From: an uncultured Collinsella sp.
GTDB taxonomy: Bacteria > Actinomycetota > Coriobacteriia > Coriobacteriales > Coriobacteriaceae
DNA length: 13,201 bases
Reading direction: 5' to 3'
NCBI GenBank assembly: GCA_900554595.1
Contig: USHZ01000037.1
Span: 1-13,201, forward strand
Shown: positions 1 to 8,720 of the stretch, piece by piece
Layout of the letters: each line of letters starts with the position of its first letter
Position numbering within the stretch: the stretch's first letter is position 1
The notes under the pieces: generated by a model
Databases searched by the model: none
Told to the model about the DNA's origin: nothing
Seen by the model: the letters and a program-made list of their open reading frames with translations, nothing else
Program-made: the position numbers and the translations under genes

Positions 1-11
1 AAGGAGGCGCC

Positions 12-2147
12 ATGGGGCGCAATAACAAGCATAAGCGTGGAGCTCGCAATAAGCGCGGGCCGGTGCGCAGCGAGCGTCGCCCGAGTCTGACCGGACGCGT
101 GCAGCTCCATGAGCACAGCGCCTACGTTGTAACCGAAAACGGCGACTACAAGGTCATGGGCCGCGGCAAGCGCGAAATTATGGACGGCGATACCGTTGCC
201 GTGAGCATTAAGAACAGCCCGCATGGCGAGCGACGCGCCGTAATCGAGGGCGTCATCGAGCGTGCAGCCATTAGTGTGGTGGGCACGTACCAGACCGCCG
301 GCCCGCTCGGGGTGATCGAGCCACTTGATTCTCGCCTTAAGGCCGATTTCTTTATTCTGCCGGAGGACACCTCGGCGGAGCGCTTGGGCGTTCATCCGGG
401 TGATGCAGTCGTCGCACGCATTCTGACATATCCGACGCGCCTGGAATCGGGCACCGTGACGATCGAGCGCCGTATTGGCGGCGATGACGCGCCCGATTTG
501 GGCGTTCAGTATGTGATGGCGCGCTATGGCTATACCGATACTTATCCCGAGGCCGCGCTAGCCGAGGCCGAGGCACTTTCGCTCGATGTGGCCTCGGCGC
601 TCAAGGACCCGCTCCGTCGAGACCTGCGCGACCGTTTTGTCATTACGATTGACCCGGTCGACGCGCGCGACTTTGACGACGCCATCTCGCTGGAGCGCAC
701 GCCCGAGGGTGGCTACAAACTGGGTGTCCATATTGCCGACGTTTCGCACTATGTTGCCTGGGACGGACATATCGATCTGGAAGCCCGCCATCGCACGACG
801 TCGGTGTATCTTGCCGATCGCGTGCTGCCCATGTTGCCCGAGCGCCTGTCGAACGATTTGTGCTCGCTGCGTCCCGACGAGGACCGCTTGGCGTTTACCG
901 TCGACATTGAGCTCGATGCGCAGGGTCGCGTGCGCCATTACGATCCCTATCCCAGCGTGATTCGCTCGCGCGTGCGCATGGACTACGACGGCGCCGAGGC
1001 GCTGCTGGTACGTGCCGGTGCGGTGGAGTATTCGGTGCTGGAGGGCGCCGCCGAGGATGTTGCCGCGGTTGAAGCCTCGCGCGAGGAAGCGCTCGAGCGT
1101 GGGCTTGCGTGCGAGGAAACCGCTCGCGGCTATAACGTCGACTTGGGGGATTTCCTCGTAGCTGCCAACGAGCTCGCCGAGCTTCGCCGTCGCATTCGTC
1201 GCGCACGCGGTTCGGTCGACTTTGATACGGTCGAGATCCGTGCGCTGTTGGACGAGGACGGTGTGCCCGTGCAGATCGTGGCCCGTGAGCGCTCGTGCGC
1301 CACGTCGCTGATTGAGGAGGCCATGCTGCTGGCCAACGAGTGCGTGGCGGAGTGGCTGGCCGACCGCGATATTGAGGCCTGCTATCGCGTGCACGACGAT
1401 CCCAGTCCCGACAGCCTGCACGGTGCCGCCGTGGCGCTGGCGCAGCTGGGTATCATCGATGACCGTCGCGCGTCCGGCATTGCTCTGGGAAGCCCCGATG
1501 AGCTGCAGGCGGCGGTTGATGCCGCAGCCGGTACGGCCAACGCGCCACTCGTCAACACGTTGCTGCTGCGCAGTATGCAACGCGCACTGTACAAGCCGCG
1601 CAACGAGGGCCACTTTGCACTTGCCGCGCCGTGCTATTGCCACTTTACGAGTCCCATTCGCCGCTATCCCGATCTGGTGGTGCATCGCGTACTCAAGCTT
1701 CAGCTGGCCTACGAGCAGCTGGGCGGCAAGGACGCCTTGGTGCGTACGCCGCGGCTGATCGGTAAGGGTCGCGAGTCCCTGCCGCGCATCCTGCCGCAAA
1801 TCTGCCGCGCGTGCAGCGATGCCGAGCGTGCGGCCGACGCCGCCAGCCATGCGACGCAAAAGATCAAGATCGCCCAGTACTACGAGGACCGCCTGGGCGA
1901 GCGCTACGCCGGAACGATCTCGTGGGTCAGCAGCATGGGCCTCTTTGTGCGCCTGGATCTGACACAGGTTGAGGGTTTGGTTTCGATCAAGAGCCTGGGC
2001 AACGAGTGGTTCGAGTTTGATGAGGACGCGCTCACGCTCACGGGCGCCGACACGGGGACTCGCTATGAGCTGGGGCAGCGCGTGATCATCGAGGTCTCGC
2101 GCGTCAACACCACGCGCGGGCACTTGGATTTCAGGCTTATTCATTAG
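12..2147 (+). CDS. rnr: Ribonuclease R, 3'-5' exoribonuclease of the RNB family
   Basis: This is a processive 3'-5' hydrolytic exoribonuclease that degrades structured RNA. In other bacteria it works with tmRNA-SmpB on stalled mRNAs. The 711-residue protein has a basic N-terminus, cold-shock-type OB folds over roughly residues 24-170, an RNB catalytic domain over about 200-560 and an S1 domain from about 629 to the end. The RNB metal-binding motif DPVDARDFDD is present with D214, D220, D222 and D223, which match the four catalytic aspartates of E. coli RNase R. The conserved FTSPIRRYPDLVVHRVL segment lies late in RNB. The start at ATG 12 follows AAGGAGG at 1-7. The protein is shorter than E. 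coli RNase R (about 813 aa) because it lacks a long basic C-terminal tail after S1. It is complete here, and its upstream neighbour is outside the window. A terminator follows the stop. Confidence 0.96.
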   Translation: MGRNNKHKRGARNKRGPVRSERRPSLTGRVQLHEHSAYVVTENGDYKVMGRGKREIMDGDTVAVSIKNSPHGERRAVIEGVIERAAISVVGTYQTAGPLGVIEPLDSRLKADFFILPEDTSAERLGVHPGDAVVARILTYPTRLESGTVTIERRIGGDDAPDLGVQYVMARYGYTDTYPEAALAEAEALSLDVASALKDPLRRDLRDRFVITIDPVDARDFDDAISLERTPEGGYKLGVHIADVSHYVAWDGHIDLEARHRTTSVYLADRVLPMLPERLSNDLCSLRPDEDRLAFTVDIELDAQGRVRHYDPYPSVIRSRVRMDYDGAEALLVRAGAVEYSVLEGAAEDVAAVEASREEALERGLACEETARGYNVDLGDFLVAANELAELRRRIRRARGSVDFDTVEIRALLDEDGVPVQIVARERSCATSLIEEAMLLANECVAEWLADRDIEACYRVHDDPSPDSLHGAAVALAQLGIIDDRRASGIALGSPDELQAAVDAAAGTANAPLVNTLLLRSMQRALYKPRNEGHFALAAPCYCHFTSPIRRYPDLVVHRVLKLQLAYEQLGGKDALVRTPRLIGKGRESLPRILPQICRACSDAERAADAASHATQKIKIAQYYEDRLGERYAGTISWVSSMGLFVRLDLTQVEGLVSIKSLGNEWFEFDEDALTLTGADTGTRYELGQRVIIEVSRVNTTRGHLDFRLIH

Positions 2148-2175
2148 CCGGAATTTGGCGACTGATAGAGAACGG

Positions 2176-2201
2176 GGCGGTCTTTTGGGGCCGCCTTTTT
2201 T
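2176..2201 (+). terminator. Intrinsic terminator of rnr
   Basis: The arms GGCGGTC (2176-2182) and GGCCGCC (2189-2195) form a 7-bp stem with one G-U pair around a 6-nt loop. Six T follow at 2196-2201. It lies 28 nt after the rnr stop. Confidence 0.85.
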
Positions 2202-2277
2202 GTGGCGCATCAATCGTCTTGCCGCTCGCGCGCTTGCGTCTTCCGCCTGCTATAGGGGAGATAAAACCTACCAAAAT

Positions 2278-2302
2278 AAACCTGTCCCTTTTTGGGAGGT
2301 TT
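2278..2302 (+). promoter_or_regulatory. Hairpin upstream of the recombinase gene, containing an SD-like GGGAGG
   Basis: AAACCT (2278-2283) pairs with AGGTTT (2297-2302), and CCC (2286-2288) pairs with GGG (2294-2296), around TTTTT. A 2-nt GT bulge lies on the left. The right arm contains GGGAGG, which resembles a ribosome binding site but is 22 nt from the chosen ATG. It could be a recombinase-binding dyad, a structured leader or chance. Function is not established. Confidence 0.35.
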
Positions 2303-2321
2303 ACGAGAGAGCGGGGATGAG

Positions 2322-2927
2322 ATGACAACGGTGTACGGGTATGCGCGGGTGAGCTCGCGTGATCAAAATCTGAATCGGCAGCTGGATGCGCTGGGCGCCT
2401 ATGGCGTGGAACCGGCGAATATCTTTGCCGATCATGCGAGTGGCAAGGACTTCGATCGACCCCGGTATCGCGAGCTGCTGTGCGCGTTGGATTCCGGTGA
2501 TGTGCTGGTGGTACTTTCCATTGATCGGCTGGGCCGTAACTACAGCGAGATCCTCGAGGAATGGCGGTGCATAACCAAAGAGCTCGGCGCCGCCATCGTG
2601 GTGCTGGACATGCCATTGCTCGACACGCGCGCCAGAGACTGTGGTGGGTCGGACGTGACGAGTGCGTTGATTGCCGATATTGTTTTGCAGCTGCTGAGCT
2701 ATGTGGCGCAGGTGGAGCGCGAGAACATTCACCGGCGCCAAGCCGAGGGCATTGCGGCGGCGCGAGCGCGCGGCGTGCGCTTTGGCCGGCCCCGCAAACC
2801 CTGTCCTCCGCAATTCGAGCTGGTGCGCGATACCTACGAGGCGGGTGATATCACGCGGAGTCAGGCGGCAAAGCGGCTAGGCGTGTGCGTGGGGACGTTC
2901 GATCGCTGGATGCGCGAGATGGAGTAG
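2322..2927 (+). CDS. Small serine recombinase (resolvase/invertase family)
   Basis: This 201-residue protein has the N-terminal resolvase catalytic domain and a C-terminal helix-turn-helix. The opening YGYARVSSRDQ places the nucleophile at S11 with R9 nearby. SIDRLGRN supplies R69 and R72, and ERENI supplies E132/R133, so the active site looks intact. The long helix leading to a GRPR-type hinge and a terminal HTH (about residues 170-201, ITRSQAAKRLGVCVGTFDRW) match the Tn3/gamma-delta and Hin layout. Such enzymes cut and rejoin DNA at short dyad sites through a phosphoserine link. The start at ATG 2322 is chosen because the family core begins at once; a TTG at 2292 would add ten unrelated residues. 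No transposase or obvious crossover-site cluster is adjacent, so its substrate is unknown. Confidence 0.88.
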   Translation: MTTVYGYARVSSRDQNLNRQLDALGAYGVEPANIFADHASGKDFDRPRYRELLCALDSGDVLVVLSIDRLGRNYSEILEEWRCITKELGAAIVVLDMPLLDTRARDCGGSDVTSALIADIVLQLLSYVAQVERENIHRRQAEGIAAARARGVRFGRPRKPCPPQFELVRDTYEAGDITRSQAAKRLGVCVGTFDRWMREME

Positions 2928-2952
2928 GGGCGCCACGGTCCTTTGGCGCCCC
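2927..2952 (+). terminator. Hairpin at the recombinase stop, terminator-like but without a T-run
   Basis: GGGGCGCCA (2927-2935) and TGGCGCCCC (2944-2952) form a perfect 9-bp stem around an 8-nt loop. The left arm begins on the last base of the TAG stop. No U-tract follows on either strand, so it may protect the 3' end, act as a weak terminator, or be a recombinase-related dyad. Confidence 0.5.
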
Positions 2953-3038
2953 GATTCGAACATTTTGGATTTCGCTACGGCGACAACTGCATTTGGGGGT
3001 ACACTCGCTGCTGCTCAAAAAATGACGGAGGTTAGCCC

Positions 3039-3614
3039 TTGGCGCGTGTGAAGCACATAGTCGGATGGATTTCGGTTGCCCTGCTGGTCGTGACGCTGGC
3101 AAGTATCTGGATGCTGACGGAGCAAAGCGTGGAGCAGACGTCGTCGCTCAGCGAGTCCACTGCGCGTGCGGTGGAAGGGCGAAGCGCCAGCGTGCAGCCC
3201 GAGACTGCGGGGGAGACCCAGGCAGGGGATGCCGCCGGGGACGCGGATTCAACGACTGCCACCGTTCATCCCGACCCGCTTGCCCCTGTTCGCATGTGGA
3301 TGGGCACCAATATCCGTCGCGTCGCACATACTGTAGAGTTCTTCTTTGTAGGACTGTTTGCTTCGGCGACAGTGGCATGCCTGGGCGAGTGCCTGCCATG
3401 CGCGCGATTCCGGTACGTACTCGCTCTGCTCTTTTGCGCCGTCTGCTCTGTCGGCGACCAAGTGCACAAGATCTTTGTTCCTGGTCGTCATTTCGACATG
3501 ATCGACCTGGGCTTCGATGCCGTGGGCTATGTCACCGCCATGCTGTTGGTATTGCTGGTCTCCGCATGGGTGCACCACGTGACGCGCCCCATCGGCGCCC
3601 ATGCGAGGCGCTAG
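3039..3614 (+). CDS. VanZ-like integral membrane protein
   Basis: This 191-residue predicted membrane protein shows two VanZ-family signatures: RRVAHTVEFFFVG at about residues 92-105, and DQVHKIFVPGRHFDMIDLGF at about 139-160, where an acidic/Q/PGR pattern precedes the next helix. One hydrophobic segment lies at residues 7-26. A polar Ser/Thr/Ala/Glu-rich linker of about 60 residues follows, predicted to be outside the membrane, and then about three more membrane segments to residue 182. The start is TTG 3039, seven bases after GGAGG (3027-3031). VanZ lends teicoplanin resistance in enterococci, but most chromosomal VanZ-like proteins have no known role, and no van genes are seen here. The long linker after the first helix is unusual for the small members. 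A terminator follows. Confidence 0.75.
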   Translation: MARVKHIVGWISVALLVVTLASIWMLTEQSVEQTSSLSESTARAVEGRSASVQPETAGETQAGDAAGDADSTTATVHPDPLAPVRMWMGTNIRRVAHTVEFFFVGLFASATVACLGECLPCARFRYVLALLFCAVCSVGDQVHKIFVPGRHFDMIDLGFDAVGYVTAMLLVLLVSAWVHHVTRPIGAHARR

Positions 3615-3695
3615 TCGGTAACAAACTCGTTTCTGATAATGCGACCTCGATGAATCATTTTGTGTCGCGCGTATTTCCGAGCGGTCGGATTTGAG

Positions 3696-3722
3696 GGGCG
3701 AGCGGTAGAACGCTCGCCCTTT
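3696..3722 (+). terminator. Intrinsic terminator after the VanZ-like gene
   Basis: GGGCGAGCG (3696-3704) and CGCTCGCCC (3711-3719) form a perfect 9-bp stem with a GTAGAA loop and a short TTT tail. It separates the VanZ-like gene from the mur cluster. Confidence 0.75.
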
Positions 3723-3744
3723 GTGCGCCACGATGCGGCACAAT

Positions 3745-3784
3745 GTACCGTAAAAGCTGTTTATATCCGGTACGAATCGTTCGT
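3745..3784 (+). promoter_or_regulatory. Candidate operator/promoter region of the mur cluster
   Basis: Two dyads sit 35-74 nt upstream of murR. GTACCG (3745-3750) and CGGTAC (3768-3773) are inverted repeats 17 nt apart. ACGAATCGTTCGT (3772-3784) is a perfect 5-3-5 palindrome sharing two bases with the first dyad. A TATATC -10-like element (3762-3767) lies between the arms. RpiR/MurR proteins bind as dimers to dyads near their own promoters, which makes these the natural operator candidates. The -10 is weak and no clear -35 is visible. Confidence 0.4.
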
Positions 3785-3818
3785 TGGTCTTTAATTCTTC
3801 TCAACGGAGGTGTTTGAG

Positions 3819-4670
3819 ATGACAAACGGATTGCTTTTGCGGCTTCGCGAGCGTGAGCTCAGCGCGAGCCCGGCGGAACGCAATGTCATCGCATATGTAA
3901 GCGCTCATCCGCACGAGGTGGTCGGGCTGTCCGTCCGCAGTCTTGCCGATGCCACGTTCTCCTCGCCCTCGAGCATTTTGCGTTTCTGCAAGCGCTTGGG
4001 TTTTGCGGGCTATAAGGAGTTCCAGCGCGAACTGATTGCCGAACTGGCGCTCTTGGGTGACAAGAAAGACTTTGCCCTCGAGGACATCTCCATGGATGAC
4101 AGCGTCGAACGTATCGTGGGGAAGGTGATGAAAAGCAACGTGCGCACGATCGAGGCGACGGCGCGAACGCTCGATTACACCGTCTTGGAGCGATGCGCGG
4201 CCCATCTTAAGCGGGCACGCGCGGTCAATCTGTTCGGTATCGGTGCCTCTCGTTTGGTCGCGCACGATCTGGCGCAAAAGCTCATGCGTGTCGACAAAGA
4301 GTGCCATCTGTACGACGACTGGCATGATCAGCTCTTGTGTGCCAAGAACATGCATGAGGGCGATATGGCAATCGCCTTTAGCTACTCGGGCTTGACGCGA
4401 GAGGTGCTGGACTGCACCGTCGAGGCTCAACGTCACAACTGTCCCGTTGTGGCCGTGACCAAGGTAGACGGATCGTCCAAGCTTGCCACCATGGCCGATG
4501 GCGTGCTCGGCGTCGCCGCGAGTGAGCCCTTGGTCCGCAGCGGTGCCATGGCTTCGCGTATGGCCCAGCTTATGGTTGTCGATGCCCTGTACGCTGCTTA
4601 CGTTGCCAACGACTACGAGCGGGCGAAGCATGTCATTAAGCAAAACTACATCGAGAAACAGGAAAGATGA
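3819..4670 (+). CDS. murR: RpiR/MurR-family regulator with HTH and SIS domains
   Basis: This 283-residue transcription factor has an N-terminal RpiR helix-turn-helix (about residues 1-75, including LADATFSSPSSILRFCKRLG) and a C-terminal SIS sugar-phosphate-binding domain (about 118-245, with FGIGASRLVAHDLAQKL and FSYSGLTREVLD). SIS domains of MurR-type regulators bind MurNAc-6-P or a related sugar phosphate. The start ATG 3819 has GGAGG at 3806-3810; a GTG at 3810 overlaps that site and is rejected. The gene precedes murQ by 10 nt and the murQ ribosome site overlaps its stop, so the two are probably translationally coupled. It is most likely the local regulator of MurNAc use; whether it represses or activates cannot be read from the sequence. 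Confidence 0.85.
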   Translation: MTNGLLLRLRERELSASPAERNVIAYVSAHPHEVVGLSVRSLADATFSSPSSILRFCKRLGFAGYKEFQRELIAELALLGDKKDFALEDISMDDSVERIVGKVMKSNVRTIEATARTLDYTVLERCAAHLKRARAVNLFGIGASRLVAHDLAQKLMRVDKECHLYDDWHDQLLCAKNMHEGDMAIAFSYSGLTREVLDCTVEAQRHNCPVVAVTKVDGSSKLATMADGVLGVAASEPLVRSGAMASRMAQLMVVDALYAAYVANDYERAKHVIKQNYIEKQER

Positions 4671-4680
4671 GGTGAATGAA

Positions 4681-5604
<924 letters not shown>

Positions 5605-5661
5605 GTGCACGGCGTGAGCAGATATGACATCCAGAAGAGATACCCAATACAAGGAGGAGTT

Positions 5662-7092
5662 ATGACGAACAAAGAGCTGGCTCAAAAGCTGCTGGACCTT
5701 TTGGGCGGTAAAGACAACGTGCTGGCAAACGCGGCGTGCATGACGCGCCTGCGCGTGTCCGTCAAAGACACGAGCAACGTTGACACGGAGGGTATTAAGG
5801 CACTCAACGGCGTGATGGGCCTGGTCGAGGACGGCACGATGCAGATCGTGCTGGGTCCGGGCAGGGTGAATAAGGTGCTCGAGGAATTCTCCAAGCTCAC
5901 TGGCCTTGCGAAAGGCGTTGCTGACGAGAGCGTAGTTGACGCTGCGGCCACAAACAAGGCCGCGCAGAAGGCCAAGTACGAGTCCAAACCGGTTCAGGCC
6001 TTCCTTAAGAAGATTTCCAATGTCTTCGTCGCCCTGCTTCCCGGCATCATTGCGGCTGGCCTCATCAACGGTATCTGCAACGTCATCAATGTCTCGACGG
6101 CGGGTGCGCTTGCGGGCGAGTGGTGGTATCAGGGCATTCGTTCCATGGGTTGGGCCCTCTTCGCCTATCTGCCCATTTTGGTGGGCTATAACGCGGCGCG
6201 CGAGTTTGGTGGCTCCGCTGCACTGGGCGGTATCGCCGGCATGATGTGCATCGCCAACAGTGCCATGCCCCTGCTTGCGCCTGGCGCGGCCGATCCTGCC
6301 ACTGCCATTCTGCTGCCGCTCACCAATGCGCAGTACAACCCCGCAGCGGGCGGTATGATCGCGGCTCTCATCGCTGGTGCGTTTTTCGCCTGGATGGAGC
6401 GTCAGATTCGCAAGGTCATGCCTAACGCGCTCGATACGTTCCTGTCCCCGCTGCTGGTGCTCATCATCGGCGCCTTTGCTCTGATGCTTGTCATCCAGCC
6501 GGTTGGCGCTTGGCTGACGACCGCGATCTTTAGCGTCCTCACCTTTATCTTCGAGAAGCTGGGCGTCCTGGGCGGCTATATCCTGTCGGCAGGCTTCTTG
6601 CCGCTGGTGTCCGTCGGCCTGCATCAGGCGCTCACGCCGATCCATGCTATGCTCAACGATCCCGACGGCGCTACCAAGGGTATCAATTACCTGCTGCCCA
6701 TCCTTATGATGGCTGGCGGCGGCCAGGTCGGTGCCGGTTTGGCGCTGTACTTTAAGACCAAGAACGCCAAGCTCAAGAAGTACGTCGCCGAGTCCATCCC
6801 CGTTGGCATCCTGGGCGTGGGCGAGCCTCTGATGTATGCCGTTACGCTGCCGCTCGTTCGTCCGTTTGTGACGGCCTGCCTGGGTGCCGGATTTGGCGGC
6901 GCGCTCGCGGCACTGCTTCACATCGGTACGGTTTCTCAGGGCGTTTCCGGTCTGTTTGGCCTGCTGATCGTCGTTCCTGGCCAGCAGCTCGGCTACGTTG
7001 CCGCTATGCTGCTTGCCTATGCCGCCGGCTTTGTCCTGACGTGGCTCTTTGGCGTCGACGAGCAGAAGATCAACGAGTTCTTTGGTGAGTAG
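5662..7092 (+). CDS. murP: PTS EIIBC transporter for MurNAc or MurNAc-GlcNAc
   Basis: This membrane PTS permease of 476 residues (E. coli MurP is 474) imports and 6-phosphorylates amino sugars. The EIIB domain spans about residues 4-85 with the phospho-accepting cysteine C26 in NAACMTRLRVS. A linker leads to a glucose-superfamily EIIC domain of about ten hydrophobic segments from residue 115 to 470. EIIC landmarks include GLHQALTPIHAML and GEPLMYAVTLPLVRPF (G387-E388-P389). No EIIA domain is fused or adjacent, so phosphate must come from an EIIA-Glc-type protein elsewhere, as in known MurP systems. The start ATG 5662 follows AAGGAGG (5651-5657). Specificity is inferred from the murR-murQ-mupG context. 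The presence of MupG next door favours the disaccharide MurNAc-GlcNAc as a substrate. Confidence 0.9.
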   Translation: MTNKELAQKLLDLLGGKDNVLANAACMTRLRVSVKDTSNVDTEGIKALNGVMGLVEDGTMQIVLGPGRVNKVLEEFSKLTGLAKGVADESVVDAAATNKAAQKAKYESKPVQAFLKKISNVFVALLPGIIAAGLINGICNVINVSTAGALAGEWWYQGIRSMGWALFAYLPILVGYNAAREFGGSAALGGIAGMMCIANSAMPLLAPGAADPATAILLPLTNAQYNPAAGGMIAALIAGAFFAWMERQIRKVMPNALDTFLSPLLVLIIGAFALMLVIQPVGAWLTTAIFSVLTFIFEKLGVLGGYILSAGFLPLVSVGLHQALTPIHAMLNDPDGATKGINYLLPILMMAGGGQVGAGLALYFKTKNAKLKKYVAESIPVGILGVGEPLMYAVTLPLVRPFVTACLGAGFGGALAALLHIGTVSQGVSGLFGLLIVVPGQQLGYVAAMLLAYAAGFVLTWLFGVDEQKINEFFGE

Positions 7093-7124
7093 CCTGATGC
7101 TGCGCGCTATGTCATTCGAACGTC

Positions 7125-7156
7125 TTGACGTGACGCAGATCTCTTGATGCTATGGT
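7125..7156 (+). promoter_or_regulatory. Candidate promoter for mupG, overlapping the intergenic terminator
   Basis: TTGACG (7125-7130) resembles a -35 box. TGCTATGGT (7148-7156) resembles an extended -10 (TGn plus TATGGT). The 20-nt spacer is longer than optimal, which the extended -10 could offset. The start site would fall near 7163, inside the left arm of the following terminator. Confidence 0.35.
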
Positions 7157-7159
7157 TGT

Positions 7160-7193
7160 GCCGGCGGGGCTAACTGCTCCGCCGGCCTTTTTT
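7160..7193 (+). terminator. Intrinsic terminator between murP and mupG
   Basis: GCCGGCGGGGC (7160-7170) and GCTCCGCCGGC (7176-7186) form an 11-bp stem with one G-U pair and a TAACT loop. Six T follow at 7188-7193. The AAAGGAG ribosome site of mupG starts at 7194, immediately after the T-run. It should end most murR-Q-P transcripts before mupG. Confidence 0.88.
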
Positions 7194-7209
7194 AAAGGAG
7201 CGTTGAAGC

Positions 7210-8262
7210 GTGAAAACGGGTATTTCGATTTATCTTTCCAGCCCTCTGCAGGATATTGAGCGGACGATTGAGCGTGGTGCCGCGGCGGGTGCGCGCTATG
7301 CGTTTACCTCACTGCATATTCCCGAGGATGGGGGAGCGGCGTATGCCGATAAGGTCCGTCATGTGCTGTCGCTGCTTTCCGCCCGCGGCATTGCACTCAT
7401 TGCCGATGTGGGGCCGCGCACGTGCGATTTGCTCGGGCTTGAGCGCATCGAGGATCTGCGTGACCTGGGGCTGGAATACCTTCGTTTGGACTATGGCTTT
7501 AGCGCCCAGCGGGTCGCGGAGCTGTCCGGTGTATTTCGCATTGTGGTCAATGCATCGACGGTGAGTTCTGATGAAATCGCATCGTGGCGTGAGGCCGGTG
7601 CCGATGTGACTCGTTTTGCCGCCTGCCACAATTTTTATCCCAAGCCCTATACCGGTTTAGCTCTGGAGGACATTGCTCGGGTGAATCTTCGTCTTGCGGC
7701 GCTCGGCTTCGAAATCATGGCTTTTGTGCCGGGTGATGCCAACGTTCGCGGGCCGGTATTCGAGGGACTGCCGACGGTCGAGGCGCAGCGCGGTCGCGCG
7801 TCAAAGGTTGCCCTCAACATGCTTGAGCTCGCACATGGCGCCGATTGTGACATTGTTTTGGTCGGCGACCCCGATCTTTCGGATGCGGGTTGGGCGCAGT
7901 TTGCTCAAGTTTCCGCCGGATACGTAGATCTGCAATGTGAGCTTGAGTCCGGTTATGCCTATGTGCGCGGGCAGATTCATCACGACCGGCCCGACTCGAG
8001 CGCCCTCATCTTTAGGTCTCAGGAGTCGCGCACGACGCTTAAGCCAGATTCCGTGCCGACGGATACCGGTGCCGGCCTGCCGCGAAAGGCGGGGTCGATC
8101 GCTGTGAGCAATAGCGGCTATGGGCGCTACGAAGGCGAGCTTGAGATTGCGCGGGTCGATCTTCCCGGCGACGAGCGCATGAACGTTGCGGGCCATATCG
8201 CGCCCGAGGCAATGGAGCTGCTGCCGTTCATCAAACGCGGATTCGGGGTACGCTTCGTTTAG
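7210..8262 (+). CDS. mupG: DUF871 / MupG-type 6-phospho-N-acetylmuramidase
   Basis: This 350-residue protein belongs to the DUF871 family, typified by S. aureus MupG, which hydrolyses MurNAc-6-P-GlcNAc to MurNAc-6-P and GlcNAc in the cytoplasm. The N-terminal TIM-barrel-like part (about residues 1-235) begins with the family's typical GISIYLSSP and contains FTSLHIPED and HNFYPKPYTGL. A smaller beta-rich C-terminal domain covers about 245-350 and ends GFGVRFV. The start is GTG 7210, nine bases after AAAGGAG. The murR-murQ-murP-mupG order matches the S. aureus MurNAc recovery cluster, which supports the specific assignment over a generic hydrolase. Unlike the tightly spaced upstream genes, it sits 117 nt after murP behind a strong terminator. 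Confidence 0.85.
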   Translation: MKTGISIYLSSPLQDIERTIERGAAAGARYAFTSLHIPEDGGAAYADKVRHVLSLLSARGIALIADVGPRTCDLLGLERIEDLRDLGLEYLRLDYGFSAQRVAELSGVFRIVVNASTVSSDEIASWREAGADVTRFAACHNFYPKPYTGLALEDIARVNLRLAALGFEIMAFVPGDANVRGPVFEGLPTVEAQRGRASKVALNMLELAHGADCDIVLVGDPDLSDAGWAQFAQVSAGYVDLQCELESGYAYVRGQIHHDRPDSSALIFRSQESRTTLKPDSVPTDTGAGLPRKAGSIAVSNSGYGRYEGELEIARVDLPGDERMNVAGHIAPEAMELLPFIKRGFGVRFV

Positions 8263-8278
8263 CGTGTGACCCGTGGGC

Positions 8279-8284
8279 TACAAT
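8279..8284 (+). promoter_or_regulatory. Candidate -10 box for the ArsC/Spx-like gene
   Basis: TACAAT matches the -10 consensus at five of six bases. It lies 17 nt after the mupG stop and 71 nt before the next start codon. No good -35 is visible (CGTTTA at 17-bp spacing, inside the mupG 3' end). It suggests a separate transcript for the downstream gene. Confidence 0.4.
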
Positions 8285-8354
8285 TGCCACATCATGCGAA
8301 GGCGTCTCGTATGGTGTGTACCTGCGTTGGCCGATCTATATTCGGAGGATTCCC

Positions 8355-8714
8355 ATGACCGTACTGTTTGTTGAATATCCCAAGTGCTCGACCTGTAAAA
8401 AGGCCAAGGCATGGCTGGACGAACATGGGGTTGAGTATATCGACCGCGATATCGTTACGGACAATCCCGCGGCCGATGAACTTGCGACCTGGATTGCTCG
8501 TTCGGGGCTGCCGGTGCGACGCTTCTTTAACTCGTCGGGCATGAAATATCGAGAGCTGGGTCTGAAGGCGCGCCTGGATGCGGGTATGACGGACCAGGAA
8601 TGCTGCGAACTGCTGGCGACTGACGGCATGCTGGTTAAGCGCCCGCTGCTGGTGGGCGACGACTTTGCGATTCCCGGCTTTAAGGAAGTGGCTTGGACCG
8701 AGGCGTTGCTGTAG
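8355..8714 (+). CDS. ArsC/Spx-family thioredoxin-fold protein
   Basis: This 119-residue cytoplasmic protein is of the ArsC/Spx/YffB family. A CxxC motif lies near the N-terminus (C11 and C14 in YPKCSTCKKAKAWL). RRFFNSSGMKYRELGLK lies in the middle, and the conserved loop MLVKRPLLVG lies near the C-terminus. This pattern is typical of Spx/MgsR-like or uncharacterised arsenate-reductase-like proteins. Family members either reduce substrates through the cysteine pair or bind RNA polymerase as redox regulators. Which applies here cannot be decided; no arsenic genes are nearby. The start ATG 8355 follows GGAGG (8344-8348). It has its own probable promoter and is followed directly by a palindromic repeat array. 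Confidence 0.87.
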   Translation: MTVLFVEYPKCSTCKKAKAWLDEHGVEYIDRDIVTDNPAADELATWIARSGLPVRRFFNSSGMKYRELGLKARLDAGMTDQECCELLATDGMLVKRPLLVGDDFAIPGFKEVAWTEALL

Positions 8715-8720
8715 CGGCTG

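Noticed and set aside
558..2213. Long minus-strand open frame (551 codons) opposite rnr
   Set aside because: It mirrors rnr throughout, shows no recognisable domain, and results from GC-rich codon bias in the real gene.
2234..2256. Recombinase promoter TTGCGT / TATAGG
   Set aside because: The spacer is only 11 nt, too short for a normal sigma-70-type promoter.
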